Source: Tepidimonas charontis (GTDB lineage Bacteria > Pseudomonadota > Gammaproteobacteria > Burkholderiales > Burkholderiaceae_C). Taken from it: a stretch of 64,000 bases of DNA. This document shows, one piece after another, positions 45,610 to 55,421 of the stretch. A program made the position numbers and the translations under genes. Position 1 is the first letter of the stretch; every line of letters starts with the position of its first letter. The notes beneath the pieces were generated by a model. That model had not been told where the DNA came from. It searched no databases and saw nothing but the letters and a program-made list of their open reading frames with translations. The DNA lies in assembly GCF_007556685.1 (NCBI RefSeq), contig NZ_VJON01000003.1, positions 39,601-103,600 on the forward strand, read 5' to 3'.

Positions 45610-46241
45610 AAGCCGATGATCGCCGCCCACCCGATGCCGACGCCGCGCTGGTGCAGCGCGCCGCAGCGGGCGACGCGCGCGCCTTCGAGCTGCTGGTCAT
45701 CAAATATCAGCGCCGCGTCGAGCGGTTGATCGCGCGCCTGGTGCGCGACGCCGACTTGGTGCCCGATCTGGCGCAAGAGACGTTCATCCGCGCCTGGCGA
45801 GCCCTGGGGCAGTTTCGCGGCGACTCCCAGTTTTATACGTGGTTGTATCGCATCGCCGTCAACACCGCCAAGAAGGCGCTGCAAGACCTCAAACGTGACC
45901 CGCTGGTGCCGATGAGCGCGCTGCACAACGGCGAGGAGGCGGAGGAAACTTCCGCGCTGGAACAGGAACTAACCGCCCACGTGGCCGACACCGAAACCCC
46001 CGACGCCGTGCTGGCGAGCAAGGAAATCGCCCAGGCGGTGCAGGCGGCGGTGGAGGCATTGCCCACCGAGTTGGCGCAGGCCATCACCCTGCGTGAAATC
46101 GACGGCTTGAGCTATGAGGAAATCGCGCAGGCGCTCGACTGTCCCATCGGGACGGTGCGCTCACGCATCTTCCGTGCACGCGAGGCCATCTCGGCGCGCA
46201 TCAAGCCGATGTTGGAGCGGCAGTCGGGCAAGCGCTGGTGA
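45606..46241 (+). CDS. rpoE: ECF sigma factor RpoE (AlgU)
   Basis: 211-residue extracytoplasmic-function sigma factor. Region 2 includes LVIKYQRRVERLIARLVRD and DLAQETFIRAWRAL with FYTWLYRIAVNTAKKAL; region 4 includes TLREIDGLSYEEIAQALDCPIGTVRSRIFRAREAI. It controls the envelope stress regulon. rseA, rseB and mucD follow directly, the canonical RpoE operon. Its start overlaps the upstream membrane-protein gene (ATGA). A TATATT hexamer at 45579-45584 could be a promoter -10 inside that gene. Confidence 0.96.
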   Translation: MKADDRRPPDADAALVQRAAAGDARAFELLVIKYQRRVERLIARLVRDADLVPDLAQETFIRAWRALGQFRGDSQFYTWLYRIAVNTAKKALQDLKRDPLVPMSALHNGEEAEETSALEQELTAHVADTETPDAVLASKEIAQAVQAAVEALPTELAQAITLREIDGLSYEEIAQALDCPIGTVRSRIFRAREAISARIKPMLERQSGKRW

Positions 46242-46276
46242 CGCATGACGGTAGTGGGCCACCAAAGGACAGTGAT

Positions 46277-46924
46277 ATGAACGCTGATAGGGTATCGAAT
46301 CCGCCGTGCGGCGCCGACGTGGCGCGGCGCGAGTGGTTGTCCGCCCTCTTCGATGGCGAGAGTGCTGCAGTGCCCACCGAACCGATGGTGCTGGACGACA
46401 CCGACGACGCCACGTGGGACGCTTATCGTTGCATCGGCGAGGCGCTGCGCGCCCACGCCGCTGCACAGACGCGCGCCGCCGACCCGGTCTTCGTGCGCGC
46501 GGTCATGGCGCGTATCAACCAGGAGCCGCGGTTCGAGGCGCCGCGGCTGGCCGAGCCCATCGCACCCAGCCTATCGCAGCCGCCCGTGGCGGCCAACGAC
46601 GCGGTCTTTCGCTGGAAAATGGTGGCGGCCATAGCGAGCTTGGCGGCCGTGCTGGCTTGGGCATGGCAAGCGGGTGGCGTGGTGGGCACGCCAGCGGGTG
46701 CCCCGGCATGGGTGCGCGCACCAGCCGATACCGCGTCGGCCGTGGCCGCTGCGCCGACGGTGCCAGCGGCACCGTCCACCGCCTACGCACCGGCCGCGCC
46801 GGCGGCTCGCCATGCGCAGCTAGAGGAATTGTTGGCGGCCCATCGGCAATGGGGCGGGGCATCGGCGCTACAGTCCAGTGCCGGTTTCCTGCGCACGGCC
46901 AGCGTCGAGGCGCCGGCGCGCTGA
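46277..46924 (+). CDS. rseA: Anti-sigma-E factor RseA
   Basis: 215-residue anti-sigma protein. The N-terminal domain (REWLSALFDGESAAV to DAYRCIGEALR) matches the RseA/MucA sigma-binding fold; one membrane helix (about 113-130) precedes a Pro/Ala-rich periplasmic part. Release of sigma-E requires DegS- and RseP-type cleavage; a DegS-like protease is at 15742-16890. AAAGGA lies 8 nt before the ATG. Confidence 0.9.
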   Translation: MNADRVSNPPCGADVARREWLSALFDGESAAVPTEPMVLDDTDDATWDAYRCIGEALRAHAAAQTRAADPVFVRAVMARINQEPRFEAPRLAEPIAPSLSQPPVAANDAVFRWKMVAAIASLAAVLAWAWQAGGVVGTPAGAPAWVRAPADTASAVAAAPTVPAAPSTAYAPAAPAARHAQLEELLAAHRQWGGASALQSSAGFLRTASVEAPAR

Positions 46925-46943
46925 CACGTCAAAGATACGCACG

Positions 46944-47957
46944 ATGATGGGCAGGGCAAGCAGCGCTTGGGGCGCGGGCAGATGGACGGCGCGGCTGGCC
47001 GCGTTGGTGCTGAGCTGGGTCGGCCTTGGTGCCGCGTGGGCCCAGGTCGCAGCGCCTGCTGGGCCGCCGGCGGCCGATATCGAAGCCTGGATCCAGCGCT
47101 TGCACGAGGCCACGCGCGCCCGCGCCTACAGCGGCACCTTCGTCGTGACGCGCGGCAGCGACATGATGACGGCGCGCGTCGTGCACGTTTGCGACGGGCG
47201 CCAGCAAATCGAGCGCATCGAGGTGCTCGACGGCCCGGCGCGCGTGACCTGGCGGCGTGACGACGAGGTGCTGATACTGCGGCCGGACAAGCAATGGGGG
47301 GTGCGTGATCGGCGCGAGCTGTTGCGCGCGTTCCCCGGACCGTTGGCGCGTGCCGGCTTCGAGGTGGCGCAGCACTATCGGGCCGTGCTGCGTGGTAGCG
47401 AGCGTCAGGCGGGGTGGGACGCCTGGGTGGTGGATTTTCGTCCGCGCGATCAGTGGCGCTATGCCTACCGTATCTGGTCGGAAAAAAGCACCGGCTTGCT
47501 GCTGAAGCTGCAAATTTTGGGCGCGGACGACGCGGTGCTGGAGCAGATGGCTTTTACCGAATTGCAGCTGGACATACCCGTGCGGCTGGAAGCGCTGGCG
47601 CGACAGATGGAGGCCACACGCGGCTACCGGATCGAGCGCCCGAGCTTGCGCAAGACTGCGCTGGAGGCCGAGGGTTGGCGTTTGAATGCCGAGGTGCCGG
47701 GGTTTCGCCCGGTGACGTGCTGGGCGCGCGACGACGCGGCGGCGCGCCATCCGCTGCACTGTGTATTCTCGGACGGCTTGGCGTCGCTGTCGCTCTTTTT
47801 TGCGCCGGCCGACGCCGGCGCTGGCAGCGGCCGCAGCGCCAACGGCGCCACCCACGTGTTGGCGCAACGCGTGGGCGGCTACGCCGTCACGGCGCTGGGC
47901 GAGGTGCCGCCGCAGACGCTGGAGCGTTTTTTGGCCGCGGTGGAGCGCACGCGGTAA
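46944..47957 (+). CDS. rseB: Sigma-E regulatory protein RseB (MucB)
   Basis: 337-residue periplasmic protein binding RseA and sensing lipopolysaccharide intermediates. A signal peptide ends near AAWAQ; the first domain has RAYSGTFVVTRG and the linker YRIWSEKSTGLLLKLQ, then the C-terminal domain with THVLAQRVGGYAVTALGEVP. Tandem ATGs at 46944 and 46947 are possible starts. It lies 19 nt after rseA. Confidence 0.93.
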   Translation: MMGRASSAWGAGRWTARLAALVLSWVGLGAAWAQVAAPAGPPAADIEAWIQRLHEATRARAYSGTFVVTRGSDMMTARVVHVCDGRQQIERIEVLDGPARVTWRRDDEVLILRPDKQWGVRDRRELLRAFPGPLARAGFEVAQHYRAVLRGSERQAGWDAWVVDFRPRDQWRYAYRIWSEKSTGLLLKLQILGADDAVLEQMAFTELQLDIPVRLEALARQMEATRGYRIERPSLRKTALEAEGWRLNAEVPGFRPVTCWARDDAAARHPLHCVFSDGLASLSLFFAPADAGAGSGRSANGATHVLAQRVGGYAVTALGEVPPQTLERFLAAVERTR

Positions 47958-48026
47958 AGCCAGCCGCCGCGGCTGCCGCAGCACCAATGAATGGAAGAGA
48001 CGATGGCAACGAAAGGTGGTGATCTG

Positions 48027-49511
48027 ATGCGAGTCCAGCGCAAGGCACGCCTGCGCCCGTGGGTGTGGGGCGGTGTGTCAGTATTGGTGGTCGCTGCGGC
48101 AGTGTGGCTGGGCGTGCAACGCGGGGTGGGCGCGCAACCGGTGGCACCGGCAGCTGCGCCGGCGCCCAGCGCGCCGGCCCTGGTCACGGGACTGCCCGAC
48201 TTCACCGTGTTGGTGGACAAAGTCGGCCCGTCGGTCGTCAACATCCGCACCGTCGAGCGCGTCGCGCGCGCGCCGCAGAGCGACGTGGATGAGCAGATGC
48301 GTGAGTTTTTCCGCCGCTTTGGTATCCCGCTGCCGCCGGAGGTGGCGCCACGCGGGCCGCGCGACCCCCGCGGCGAGGCCGAGCGCATCCAGCGCGGCGT
48401 CGGCTCCGGCTTCGTCTACAGCGCCGACGGCTTCATTCTCACCAATGCCCACGTCGTCGAGGGGGCCGACGAGCTGATCGTCACCCTCAACGACAAGCGC
48501 GAATTCAAGGCGCGCGTGGTGGGCGCCGATCGGCGCACCGACGTGGCCCTGGTCAAGATCGACGCGCAGGGCCTGCCGCCGGTGCGTATTGGCGACGTGG
48601 AGCGACTCAAGGTCGGCGAGTGGGTGGTCGCGATCGGCTCTCCGTTCGGGCTCGACAACACGGTCACCGCCGGCATCGTCAGCGCCAAGCAGCGCGAAAC
48701 CGGTGATTTCCTGCCCTTCATCCAGACCGATGTGGCCATCAACCCGGGCAACTCCGGCGGGCCGTTGATCAACATGCGCGGCGAGGTGGTCGGCATCAAC
48801 AGCCAGATCTACTCACGCTCGGGCGGCTTCATGGGCATCAGCTTTGCCATCCCCATCGACGAGGCGGTGCGGGTGGCCGAGCAGCTGCGCCAGTTTGGCA
48901 AGGTCACGCGCGGGCGCATCGGCGTGGCCATCGAGCCGGTGAGCAAAGAGGTGGCCGAGGCCGTCGGGTTGAGCGGCACGCAGGGCGCCCTGGTGCGCGG
49001 CGTCGAAGACGGTTCGCCCGCGGCCAAGGCCGGTATCGAGCCGGGCGACGTGATTCTGCGCTTCGATGGCAAGCCGGTGGAAAAATCGATCGACCTGCCG
49101 CGCATCGTCGGCGCCACCAAGCCGGGGACGCGTGTGCCGGTCGAAATCTGGCGCCGCGGTGCGTCACGCACCCTCACCGTCACCGTCGGCGCGCTCGAAG
49201 AAGAAGCGGTGGCGGCAGCCGAAGCCCCGCGCAGCGCACAGGCAGCCCCGTTGGGCCTGACGGTGCGCGAGCTCAGCGCCGCCGAGCGGCGCGAGCTCAA
49301 GGTGGAAGGCGGGGTACGGGTGACCGAGGTCAGCGGCGCGGCCGCCAGCGCCGGCGTGCAGCCGGGCGACGTGGTGGTGGGCGTCGGCAACCAGCGGGTA
49401 TCGAATGTGCGCGACTTCGAGCGCGCGCTCAACGAAGTCCCGAAGGGCCGCCCCGTCGGCTTGCTGATCCGTCGCGGCGACTGGGCCCAGTGGGTGTTGG
49501 TGCGGCCCTGA
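48027..49511 (+). CDS. mucD: DegP/MucD-type periplasmic serine protease
   Basis: 494-residue HtrA protease with signal sequence or anchor (about 11-32), protease domain and two PDZ domains (about 280-375 and 395-485). The triad is His142 (NAHVVEG), Asp172 ([10 protein letters not shown]) and Ser243 (NPGNSGGPL). It degrades misfolded envelope proteins and is usually under sigma-E control. Starts at 47991 and 48003 are in frame; 48027 follows a GGTGGT purine stretch and gives the best signal sequence. Confidence 0.94.
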   Translation: MRVQRKARLRPWVWGGVSVLVVAAAVWLGVQRGVGAQPVAPAAAPAPSAPALVTGLPDFTVLVDKVGPSVVNIRTVERVARAPQSDVDEQMREFFRRFGIPLPPEVAPRGPRDPRGEAERIQRGVGSGFVYSADGFILTNAHVVEGADELIVTLNDKREFKARVVGADRRTDVALVKIDAQGLPPVRIGDVERLKVGEWVVAIGSPFGLDNTVTAGIVSAKQRETGDFLPFIQTDVAINPGNSGGPLINMRGEVVGINSQIYSRSGGFMGISFAIPIDEAVRVAEQLRQFGKVTRGRIGVAIEPVSKEVAEAVGLSGTQGALVRGVEDGSPAAKAGIEPGDVILRFDGKPVEKSIDLPRIVGATKPGTRVPVEIWRRGASRTLTVTVGALEEEAVAAAEAPRSAQAAPLGLTVRELSAAERRELKVEGGVRVTEVSGAAASAGVQPGDVVVGVGNQRVSNVRDFERALNEVPKGRPVGLLIRRGDWAQWVLVRP

Positions 49512-49578
49512 GCCATTCATGCCATCGCGGCGCGCTGCCGTGGCCGGCGCCGCACCACTGCTGCAGCGGCTGCGGCCC

Positions 49579-49584
49579 TACAAT
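49579..49584 (+). promoter_or_regulatory. -10 box of a lepA promoter
   Basis: TACAAT between mucD and lepA. Transcription would start near 49591, giving a leader of about 55 nt that contains two overlapping hairpins. Confidence 0.45.
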
Positions 49585-49593
49585 AATGGGTTT

Positions 49594-49636
49594 GCCCGCA
49601 ACACGGGCGCGCTGGTCGAGCGAGCGCGCCCTTTTT
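49594..49636 (+). terminator. Overlapping hairpins with T-run in the lepA leader (possible attenuator)
   Basis: Hairpin A pairs GCCCG (49594-49598) with CGGGC (49604-49608). Hairpin B pairs GGGCGCGCT (49605-49613) with AGCGCGCCC (49623-49631) and is followed at once by TTTTT (49632-49636), an intrinsic terminator form. The two share 49605-49608 and exclude each other. The structure ends 9 nt before the lepA ATG and no Shine-Dalgarno is visible. It may simply terminate the mucD transcript, but its place after a -10 box allows attenuation. Confidence 0.5.
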
Positions 49637-49645
49637 CACGTGGCC

Positions 49646-51460
49646 ATGAAGCACATCCGCAATTTTTCCATCATCGCGCACATCGACCACGGCAAGAGCA
49701 CGCTGGCCGACCGCCTGATCGCGCGCTGCGGGGGCTTGAGCGAGCGCGAGATGACCGAGCAGGTGCTCGACTCCATGGAATTGGAGAAAGAGCGCGGCAT
49801 CACCATCAAGGCGCAGACCGCCGCCTTGCAATACACCGCGCGTGACGGCCAAACCTACAACCTCAACCTGATCGACACCCCGGGCCACGTGGATTTTTCC
49901 TACGAGGTCAGCCGCAGCTTGAGCGCTTGCGAAGGCGCTTTGCTGGTGGTCGATGCCAGCCAGGGCGTGGAGGCGCAGACGGTGGCCAACTGCTACACCG
50001 CGCTGGAGTTGGGCGTCGAAGTGTTGCCGGTGCTCAACAAGATGGATCTGCCGCAGGCCGACCCCGAGCGCGCCAAGCGCGAGATCGAGGATGTCATCGG
50101 GCTCGATGCGTCCGAGGCCATCGCCTGCTCGGCCAAGACGGGCTTGGGCATCGACGAGATCCTGGAGGCGATCGTGGCCAAGGTGCCGCCGCCGCGCGGC
50201 AACCCCGATGGGCCACTGCGCGCGATGATCATCGACTCGTGGTTCGACAACTATGTCGGCGTGGTGATGCTGGTGCGCGTGGTCGATGGCTGCCTGCACC
50301 GCGGCGACCGCATCCGGCTGATGGCCACCGGCGCGCAGTATCAAACCGAAAAGCTCGGCGTCTTCACTCCCGCCAACCAGCCGCGCGAGGCTTTGCACGC
50401 CGGTGAGGTGGGCTATGTGATCGCCGGCATCAAAGAGCTCCAAGCGGCGCGCGTGGGCGACACCATCACCGCCTTCAAGAGCGCCAGCGGCGCCAACCTA
50501 CCGGCGGCCACCGAGCCCTTGCCGGGCTTCAAGGCCGTGCAGCCGATGGTGTTCGCCGGGCTGTACCCGACCGAGGCCAGCGAGTACGACGCGCTGCGCG
50601 ACGCGCTGGAAAAACTCAAACTCAACGATGCCTCGCTGCACTTCGAGCCCGAGGTGTCGCAGGCGCTGGGGTTCGGCTTTCGCTGTGGTTTTCTGGGGCT
50701 GCTGCACATGGAAATCGTGCAGGAGCGGCTGGAGCGCGAATTCGACCAAGACCTCATCACCACCGCGCCCAGCGTGGTCTATCAGGTGGTCAAAGGCGAC
50801 GGTGAGGTCATCGAGGTGGAAAACCCCTCGAAGATGCCCGACCCAGGGCGCATCCAGGAGATCCGCGAACCGATCGTCACCGTCCACATCTACGTGCCGC
50901 AGGACTACGTCGGGCCGGTGATGACGCTGTGCAATCAAAAGCGCGGCGTGCAGCTCAACATGGCCTACCACGGCAAACAGGTGCTGCTGACCTATGACTT
51001 GCCGTTGGCCGAGATCGTGCTCGACTTCTTCGACAAGCTCAAGTCCGTCTCGCGCGGCTACGCGTCGATGGACTACGAGTTCAAAGAGTATCGCCCCTCC
51101 GACGTCGTCAAGGTCGATATTCTGCTCAATGGCGACAAGGTCGATGCGCTGTCGATCATCGTGCACCGCAGCCAGGCCCAGTACCGGGCGCGCGCGGTGG
51201 TGCAAAAGATGCGCGAAATCATCAGCCGCCAGCAGTTCGACGTCGCCATCCAAGCCGCCATCGGGTCGCACATCATCGCGCGTGAGACCGTCAAAGCCCT
51301 GCGCAAAAACGTGCTGGCCAAGTGCTACGGCGGCGACATCACGCGCAAGCGCAAGCTGCTGGAAAAGCAGAAGGCCGGCAAGAAGCGCATGAAGCAAATC
51401 GGCACCGTGGAGGTGCCGCAGGAGGCGTTCCTGGCCATCCTGCAAGTGGAGGACGCATGA
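49646..51460 (+). CDS. lepA: Elongation factor 4 (LepA)
   Basis: 604-residue ribosomal GTPase. G1 [15 protein letters not shown]3 DTPGHVDF, G4 NKMDLPQAD and the LepA-specific C-terminal domain ([25 protein letters not shown]) are complete. It has been linked to back-translocation and to 30S assembly. The start lacks a clear ribosome site; a GTG at 49640 is an alternative. The stop overlaps lepB (ATGA). Confidence 0.97.
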   Translation: MKHIRNFSIIAHIDHGKSTLADRLIARCGGLSEREMTEQVLDSMELEKERGITIKAQTAALQYTARDGQTYNLNLIDTPGHVDFSYEVSRSLSACEGALLVVDASQGVEAQTVANCYTALELGVEVLPVLNKMDLPQADPERAKREIEDVIGLDASEAIACSAKTGLGIDEILEAIVAKVPPPRGNPDGPLRAMIIDSWFDNYVGVVMLVRVVDGCLHRGDRIRLMATGAQYQTEKLGVFTPANQPREALHAGEVGYVIAGIKELQAARVGDTITAFKSASGANLPAATEPLPGFKAVQPMVFAGLYPTEASEYDALRDALEKLKLNDASLHFEPEVSQALGFGFRCGFLGLLHMEIVQERLEREFDQDLITTAPSVVYQVVKGDGEVIEVENPSKMPDPGRIQEIREPIVTVHIYVPQDYVGPVMTLCNQKRGVQLNMAYHGKQVLLTYDLPLAEIVLDFFDKLKSVSRGYASMDYEFKEYRPSDVVKVDILLNGDKVDALSIIVHRSQAQYRARAVVQKMREIISRQQFDVAIQAAIGSHIIARETVKALRKNVLAKCYGGDITRKRKLLEKQKAGKKRMKQIGTVEVPQEAFLAILQVEDA

Positions 51461-52437
51461 ACGATCAAACCATGGGGGCGCTCACCGGCGTGGTGCTGGC
51501 CGCCTTTGCCGGCTATGGCGTGGCGTGGTATGCCGGTTTCATCGACGGCAATTTTGCGCTGCTGCTGCTGCTGGCGGTGCTGGTTACCGGGGCCTACTGG
51601 GTGGCTGAGCGCTGGGTCTTTTTGCCGCGCCGGCGCGCCGCCGCCGAGGCGGCGGTGGCCGAGCTGCAGCGCCGCCAGCGCGAGTGCGCGGCGCAGGGCA
51701 TCGCGGTGGAGCACACCGACGCGGAGGTCGTGCGCCGCCGCTTGCTGGCGCAGCCGTGGTGGCTGGACTGGACCGCCGGCCTGTTCCCGGTGATCCTGGC
51801 GGTGTTCGTGCTGCGCTCGTTCCTGTTCGAGCCGTTCAAGATTCCGTCGGGCTCGATGCTGCCGACGCTGCACATCGGCGACCTGATCCTGGTCAACAAA
51901 TACCACTACGGGGTGCGGCTGCCGGTGCTCAACACCAAGCTGATCGATGGGCATACACCGCAGCGCGGCGACGTCATCGTCTTTCGCTACCCGCCACAGC
52001 CGAGCCTGGACTACATCAAGCGCGTGGTGGGGGTGCCGGGCGACGAGGTGGCCTACCTGAACAAGCGGCTGTATATCAACGGCGAGCCGGTGGCGCGCGC
52101 AGCGGCGCCCGACTTCTACGACGCCGAGACGATGCAGTACCGCAAACAGTTCATCGAAACCATCGGCGGCAAGCGCGTGCACATCCTGATCGACGACGAG
52201 CGCCCGGCGTTCATTCCGGTGGCCACCGAATTTGCGCATCGCGACCAGTGCCGCTACACGATCGAAGGGGTGACCTGCCGCGTGCCGCCCGGCCACTACT
52301 TCGTGATGGGCGACAACCGCGACAACTCGCTCGATTCGCGTTACTGGGGGTTCGTGCCCGACAGTCATGTCGTCGGCAAGGCGGTGTTGGTGTGGATGAA
52401 TTTCAGCGATTTCGGGCGCATCGGTCGCTTCGAATGA
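51457..52437 (+). CDS. lepB: Signal peptidase I
   Basis: 326-residue leader peptidase. Two N-terminal membrane helices (about 8-25 and 28-45), then a third hydrophobic segment at about 108-120 before the catalytic region. Nucleophile Ser133 is in PSGSMLPTL and the general base Lys188 in [28 protein letters not shown] completes the family boxes. The lepA-lepB-rnc-era order is conserved in proteobacteria. Confidence 0.96.
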   Translation: MNDQTMGALTGVVLAAFAGYGVAWYAGFIDGNFALLLLLAVLVTGAYWVAERWVFLPRRRAAAEAAVAELQRRQRECAAQGIAVEHTDAEVVRRRLLAQPWWLDWTAGLFPVILAVFVLRSFLFEPFKIPSGSMLPTLHIGDLILVNKYHYGVRLPVLNTKLIDGHTPQRGDVIVFRYPPQPSLDYIKRVVGVPGDEVAYLNKRLYINGEPVARAAAPDFYDAETMQYRKQFIETIGGKRVHILIDDERPAFIPVATEFAHRDQCRYTIEGVTCRVPPGHYFVMGDNRDNSLDSRYWGFVPDSHVVGKAVLVWMNFSDFGRIGRFE

Positions 52438-52550
52438 CGTGGTCGTGTGTATCGCGGCGCGCTCGCTCCGAGCCCCTGCCCAGGGCGGCGCTTTGCCGCT
52501 ATGATTGTCCGCACGCGGCGTTGGCGCCGCACGACGTGGGGGTGGTGACG

Positions 52551-52889
52551 ATGCGACAGCGCGGGGTAACCCTGTTGGGGATGGTGTTCTTCGGGGTGGT
52601 GGCTGCGATGCTGCTGGTGCTGGCGGCCAAGGTCGTGCCCACGGTCACCGAATATCTGGCGATCCAGAAAGCCGTCAACCGCGCTGCGCAAAGCGGCACC
52701 ACCGTCACCGAAATCCGCAATGCCTTCGAGCGCGCCAAAACCGCCGACTACTTCGAAGCGATCAGCGGCCAGGATCTGGAAATCAGCAAGGATGGCGACA
52801 AAATCGTGGTCGAGTTTGCGTATGACAAGGAGGTCCATTTGTTTGGACCGGCCTATCTGCTGCTCAAATACCGTGGGCGCAGCCAATGA
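52551..52889 (+). CDS. DUF4845 membrane protein
   Basis: 112-residue protein beginning MRQRGVTLLGMVFFGVVAA, a type IV pilin-like N-terminal helix without the prepilin cleavage site, followed by KVVPTVTEYLAIQKAVNRAA. This is the DUF4845 family, found between lepB and rnc in beta- and gammaproteobacteria; its function is unknown. GGTGGTG lies before the ATG. The 113-bp gap upstream has TATGAT (52500-52505) and a GCGGCG/CGCCGC tetraloop hairpin (52515-52530), possibly a promoter and leader. Confidence 0.82.
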   Translation: MRQRGVTLLGMVFFGVVAAMLLVLAAKVVPTVTEYLAIQKAVNRAAQSGTTVTEIRNAFERAKTADYFEAISGQDLEISKDGDKIVVEFAYDKEVHLFGPAYLLLKYRGRSQ

Positions 52890-52892
52890 GTC

Positions 52893-53591
52893 ATGACCGT
52901 GCCTGATGCTTCAGGCCTGCAGGCGCTGCAGGCACGCCTGGGCCACACGTTCAAGCGACCGGAGTTGCTGCTGCGGGCGCTGACCCACCGCAGCCACAGC
53001 GCCGATCATTACGAACGGCTCGAATTTCTGGGCGACGCGGTGCTGGGGTTGGTGGTCTCGACCCTGCTGGTGCAGCGCCTGCCGCGGCAGTCCGAGGGGG
53101 AGTTGTCGCGCGTGCGCGCCAATCTGGTGCGGCAGGATGCTCTGCATCGCATCGCGCTCGACCTCGGCCTGCCGGACCTGGTGCGCTTGGGCGACGGCGA
53201 GCAGCGCAGCGGCGGGCGACATCGCCCATCGATTCTGGCCGATGTGGTCGAGGCCGTGCTGGGGGCGATTTATCTGGACGCCGGGTTCGAACCGGCACAA
53301 GCGGTGGCGCGCCGTTGGTACGACGGTGTATCGCTGGAGCCGGCGTTGGACAAAGACCCGAAAACCGCCTTGCAGGAGTGGCTGCAAGGGCGTCGGCGCG
53401 CGCTGCCGCAGTACGAGGTGCGCTCGATTCTGGGCGAGGCGCACGCCCAGACGTTCGAGGTGGCGTGCTGTGTCGATGGCACCGAGCCCACGGTGGCGCG
53501 CGGGCCCTCGCGCCGCGCGGCGGAGCAGGTCGCCGCCGCGTTGATGTTGCAGCGACTGCAGGGCAACACCGTCAGTCTCCGTCCGTCATGA
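52893..53591 (+). CDS. rnc: Ribonuclease III
   Basis: 232-residue double-strand-specific endonuclease processing r[16 protein letters not shown] is the signature with catalytic Glu and Asp; [19 protein letters not shown] supplies the second acidic set. The dsRNA-binding domain occupies about 155-225 with [16 protein letters not shown]. It lies 3 nt after the DUF4845 gene and overlaps era by ATGA. Confidence 0.96.
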   Translation: MTVPDASGLQALQARLGHTFKRPELLLRALTHRSHSADHYERLEFLGDAVLGLVVSTLLVQRLPRQSEGELSRVRANLVRQDALHRIALDLGLPDLVRLGDGEQRSGGRHRPSILADVVEAVLGAIYLDAGFEPAQAVARRWYDGVSLEPALDKDPKTALQEWLQGRRRALPQYEVRSILGEAHAQTFEVACCVDGTEPTVARGPSRRAAEQVAAALMLQRLQGNTVSLRPS

Positions 53592-54613
53592 ACGATTCTC
53601 ACGTTGCCACGCCCACCCCGCAAACGCCCGCTGAGCTCGAGGCGATGCTGGCGCGCGCCTTGGGCCGTGCACCAGCGGCACCGACCGAAGTCGGCCCGGT
53701 CGACGTGCCGGCACCGGCGCCCGTGCCCGCCGAGGCGCAGCGCTGCGGCTTCATCGCCATCGTGGGCAAACCCAACGTCGGCAAATCCACGCTGCTCAAC
53801 GCACTGGTCGGACACAAGATCAGCATCACCTCGCGCAAGGCGCAGACGACGCGCCACCGCATCACCGGCATCCGCACCGAGGGCGCCACGCAGTTCGTTT
53901 TCGTCGATACACCGGGGTTTCAAACCCGCCACGGCAACGCGCTCAACCGCGCGCTCAACAAGACCGTGCTCGGCGCGGTCACCGACGTCGATCTGATTCT
54001 GTTCGTGGTCGAGGCCGGGCGCTTCGATTTGGCCGATGCCAAGGTGCTGGCGCTGCTGCCCACGGGCGTGCCGGTGATCCTGGTGGCCAACAAGCTCGAC
54101 CGTGTGCAGCGTCGCGTCGAAATCGCTCCGTGGTTGCGCAGCATGCAGGAGCGCCACCCGTTTGCCGAGTTTTTTCCGATGTCGGCCAAGCAGCCGCGCG
54201 ACGTGCAACGCCTGCTGGCGCTGTGCGAGCGCTACGTGCCGCAGCAGCCCTGGCTGTATGAACCCGACGACCTGACCGACCGCAGCGAGCGCTTTTTGGC
54301 GGGCGAGCTGGTGCGCGAAAAGCTCTTTCGCCTGACCGGTGATGAGTTGCCCTACACCTCCACCGTGGTGGTGGATCGCTTCGAGCACGAAGGCGGGTTG
54401 CGCCGCATCGCGGCCACCATTGTCGTGGAGCGCGACAGCCACAAGGGCATGGTGATTGGCCAAGGCGGTGAGCGGCTCAAGCGCATCGGCACCGAAGCGC
54501 GCCAGGAGTTGGAGCGGCTGTGGGGCGGCAAGGTGTTTCTGGAGCTGTGGGTGAAGGTGCGCTCGGGCTGGTCGGACGATGAGGCGCGCGTGCGCGCCTA
54601 CGGATACGAGTGA
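53588..54613 (+). CDS. era: GTPase Era
   Basis: 341-residue GTPase involved in 16S rRNA maturation and 30S assembly. G1 [13 protein letters not shown]3 DTPGF, G4 NKLD and the KH domain ([20 protein letters not shown]) are clear. The first 48 residues form a Pro/Ala-rich extension absent from E. coli Era (301 residues). rnc and era overlap by 4 nt, as in many bacteria. Confidence 0.96.
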   Translation: MNDSHVATPTPQTPAELEAMLARALGRAPAAPTEVGPVDVPAPAPVPAEAQRCGFIAIVGKPNVGKSTLLNALVGHKISITSRKAQTTRHRITGIRTEGATQFVFVDTPGFQTRHGNALNRALNKTVLGAVTDVDLILFVVEAGRFDLADAKVLALLPTGVPVILVANKLDRVQRRVEIAPWLRSMQERHPFAEFFPMSAKQPRDVQRLLALCERYVPQQPWLYEPDDLTDRSERFLAGELVREKLFRLTGDELPYTSTVVVDRFEHEGGLRRIAATIVVERDSHKGMVIGQGGERLKRIGTEARQELERLWGGKVFLELWVKVRSGWSDDEARVRAYGYE

Positions 54614-54614
54614 C

Positions 54615-55421
54615 GTGGTCACGCGGCGGCGCGCCCGGGTGCACGACGAACCGGCCTACGTCCTGCACCACCATGCCTGGAGCGAATCCAGCGCGATCCT
54701 GGAGGTGTTCAGCCGCCACCACGGACGCGTGGTGCTGGTGGGCAAGGGGGTCAAGCGACCGACGTCGCAGTATCGCGCCGTGCTGCTGCCGCTGCTGCCG
54801 CTGCGGCTGGATTGGTCGGGTGAGGCCGAGGTGCGCACCCTCAAGGCCGCGCAATACGCCGGCGGGCAGGTATTGCCGACGGGCGAAGCGCTGCTGGCCG
54901 GCTACTACCTCAACGAATTGCTGCTGCGCCTGTTGATGCGGGATGATCCCCACCCAGCGCTGTTCGATCATTATGCGGCGGCGGTGGCGGCACTGCCATG
55001 GCCCGAGCAGCGCGCGGTGGCGCTGCGCGCGTTCGAGCTGTTGCTGCTGCGCACGCTGGGCTGGTTGCCCGATTTGGGGCAGGAAGGTGTGCGGCTGCTG
55101 CCCCTGCAACCCAATCACGGCTACCGCCTGCACCCCGACGCCGGCCTGCTGCCGGCAGCCGATATCGACACGGCGGCGCTGCGCGGCGGGCACTGGCAGC
55201 GCCTGCAGCGGGCGCTGCAAGCAGCCGATGCGTGGTCGGCCTTGTTGCGCTGTGCCGATGTCTTGACCCAACCTGCGCTGCGCCAAGGTCTGGCCGCCTT
55301 GCTGCACTACCATAGTGGTATGACGCGCTTTCGCACGCATGCCTTGCTGTTGGCCGTGCGCCGCTTGGCAGCGCCGGGGCGGTCCAGCGCGCCTGCTGCA
55401 TCTTCCGACACCCTGTCATGA
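54615..55421 (+). CDS. recO: DNA repair protein RecO
   Basis: 268-residue RecO, loading RecA at gaps with RecR. The OB-fold N-terminus has AYVLHHHAWSESSAILEVFSRHHGRVVLVGKGVKR; YYLNELLLRLLMRDDPHPALFDHY is the helical core. Start is taken as GTG 1 nt after era; an ATG at 54579 would overlap era. The stop overlaps pdxJ (ATGA). Confidence 0.93.
   Translation: MVTRRRARVHDEPAYVLHHHAWSESSAILEVFSRHHGRVVLVGKGVKRPTSQYRAVLLPLLPLRLDWSGEAEVRTLKAAQYAGGQVLPTGEALLAGYYLNELLLRLLMRDDPHPALFDHYAAAVAALPWPEQRAVALRAFELLLLRTLGWLPDLGQEGVRLLPLQPNHGYRLHPDAGLLPAADIDTAALRGGHWQRLQRALQAADAWSALLRCADVLTQPALRQGLAALLHYHSGMTRFRTHALLLAVRRLAAPGRSSAPAASSDTLS

Noticed and set aside
52515..52530. GCGGCG-TTGG-CGCCGC hairpin as a terminator before the DUF4845 gene
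   Set aside because: It has no T-run and only 6 bp; it is just as likely a chance GC palindrome or part of a leader.
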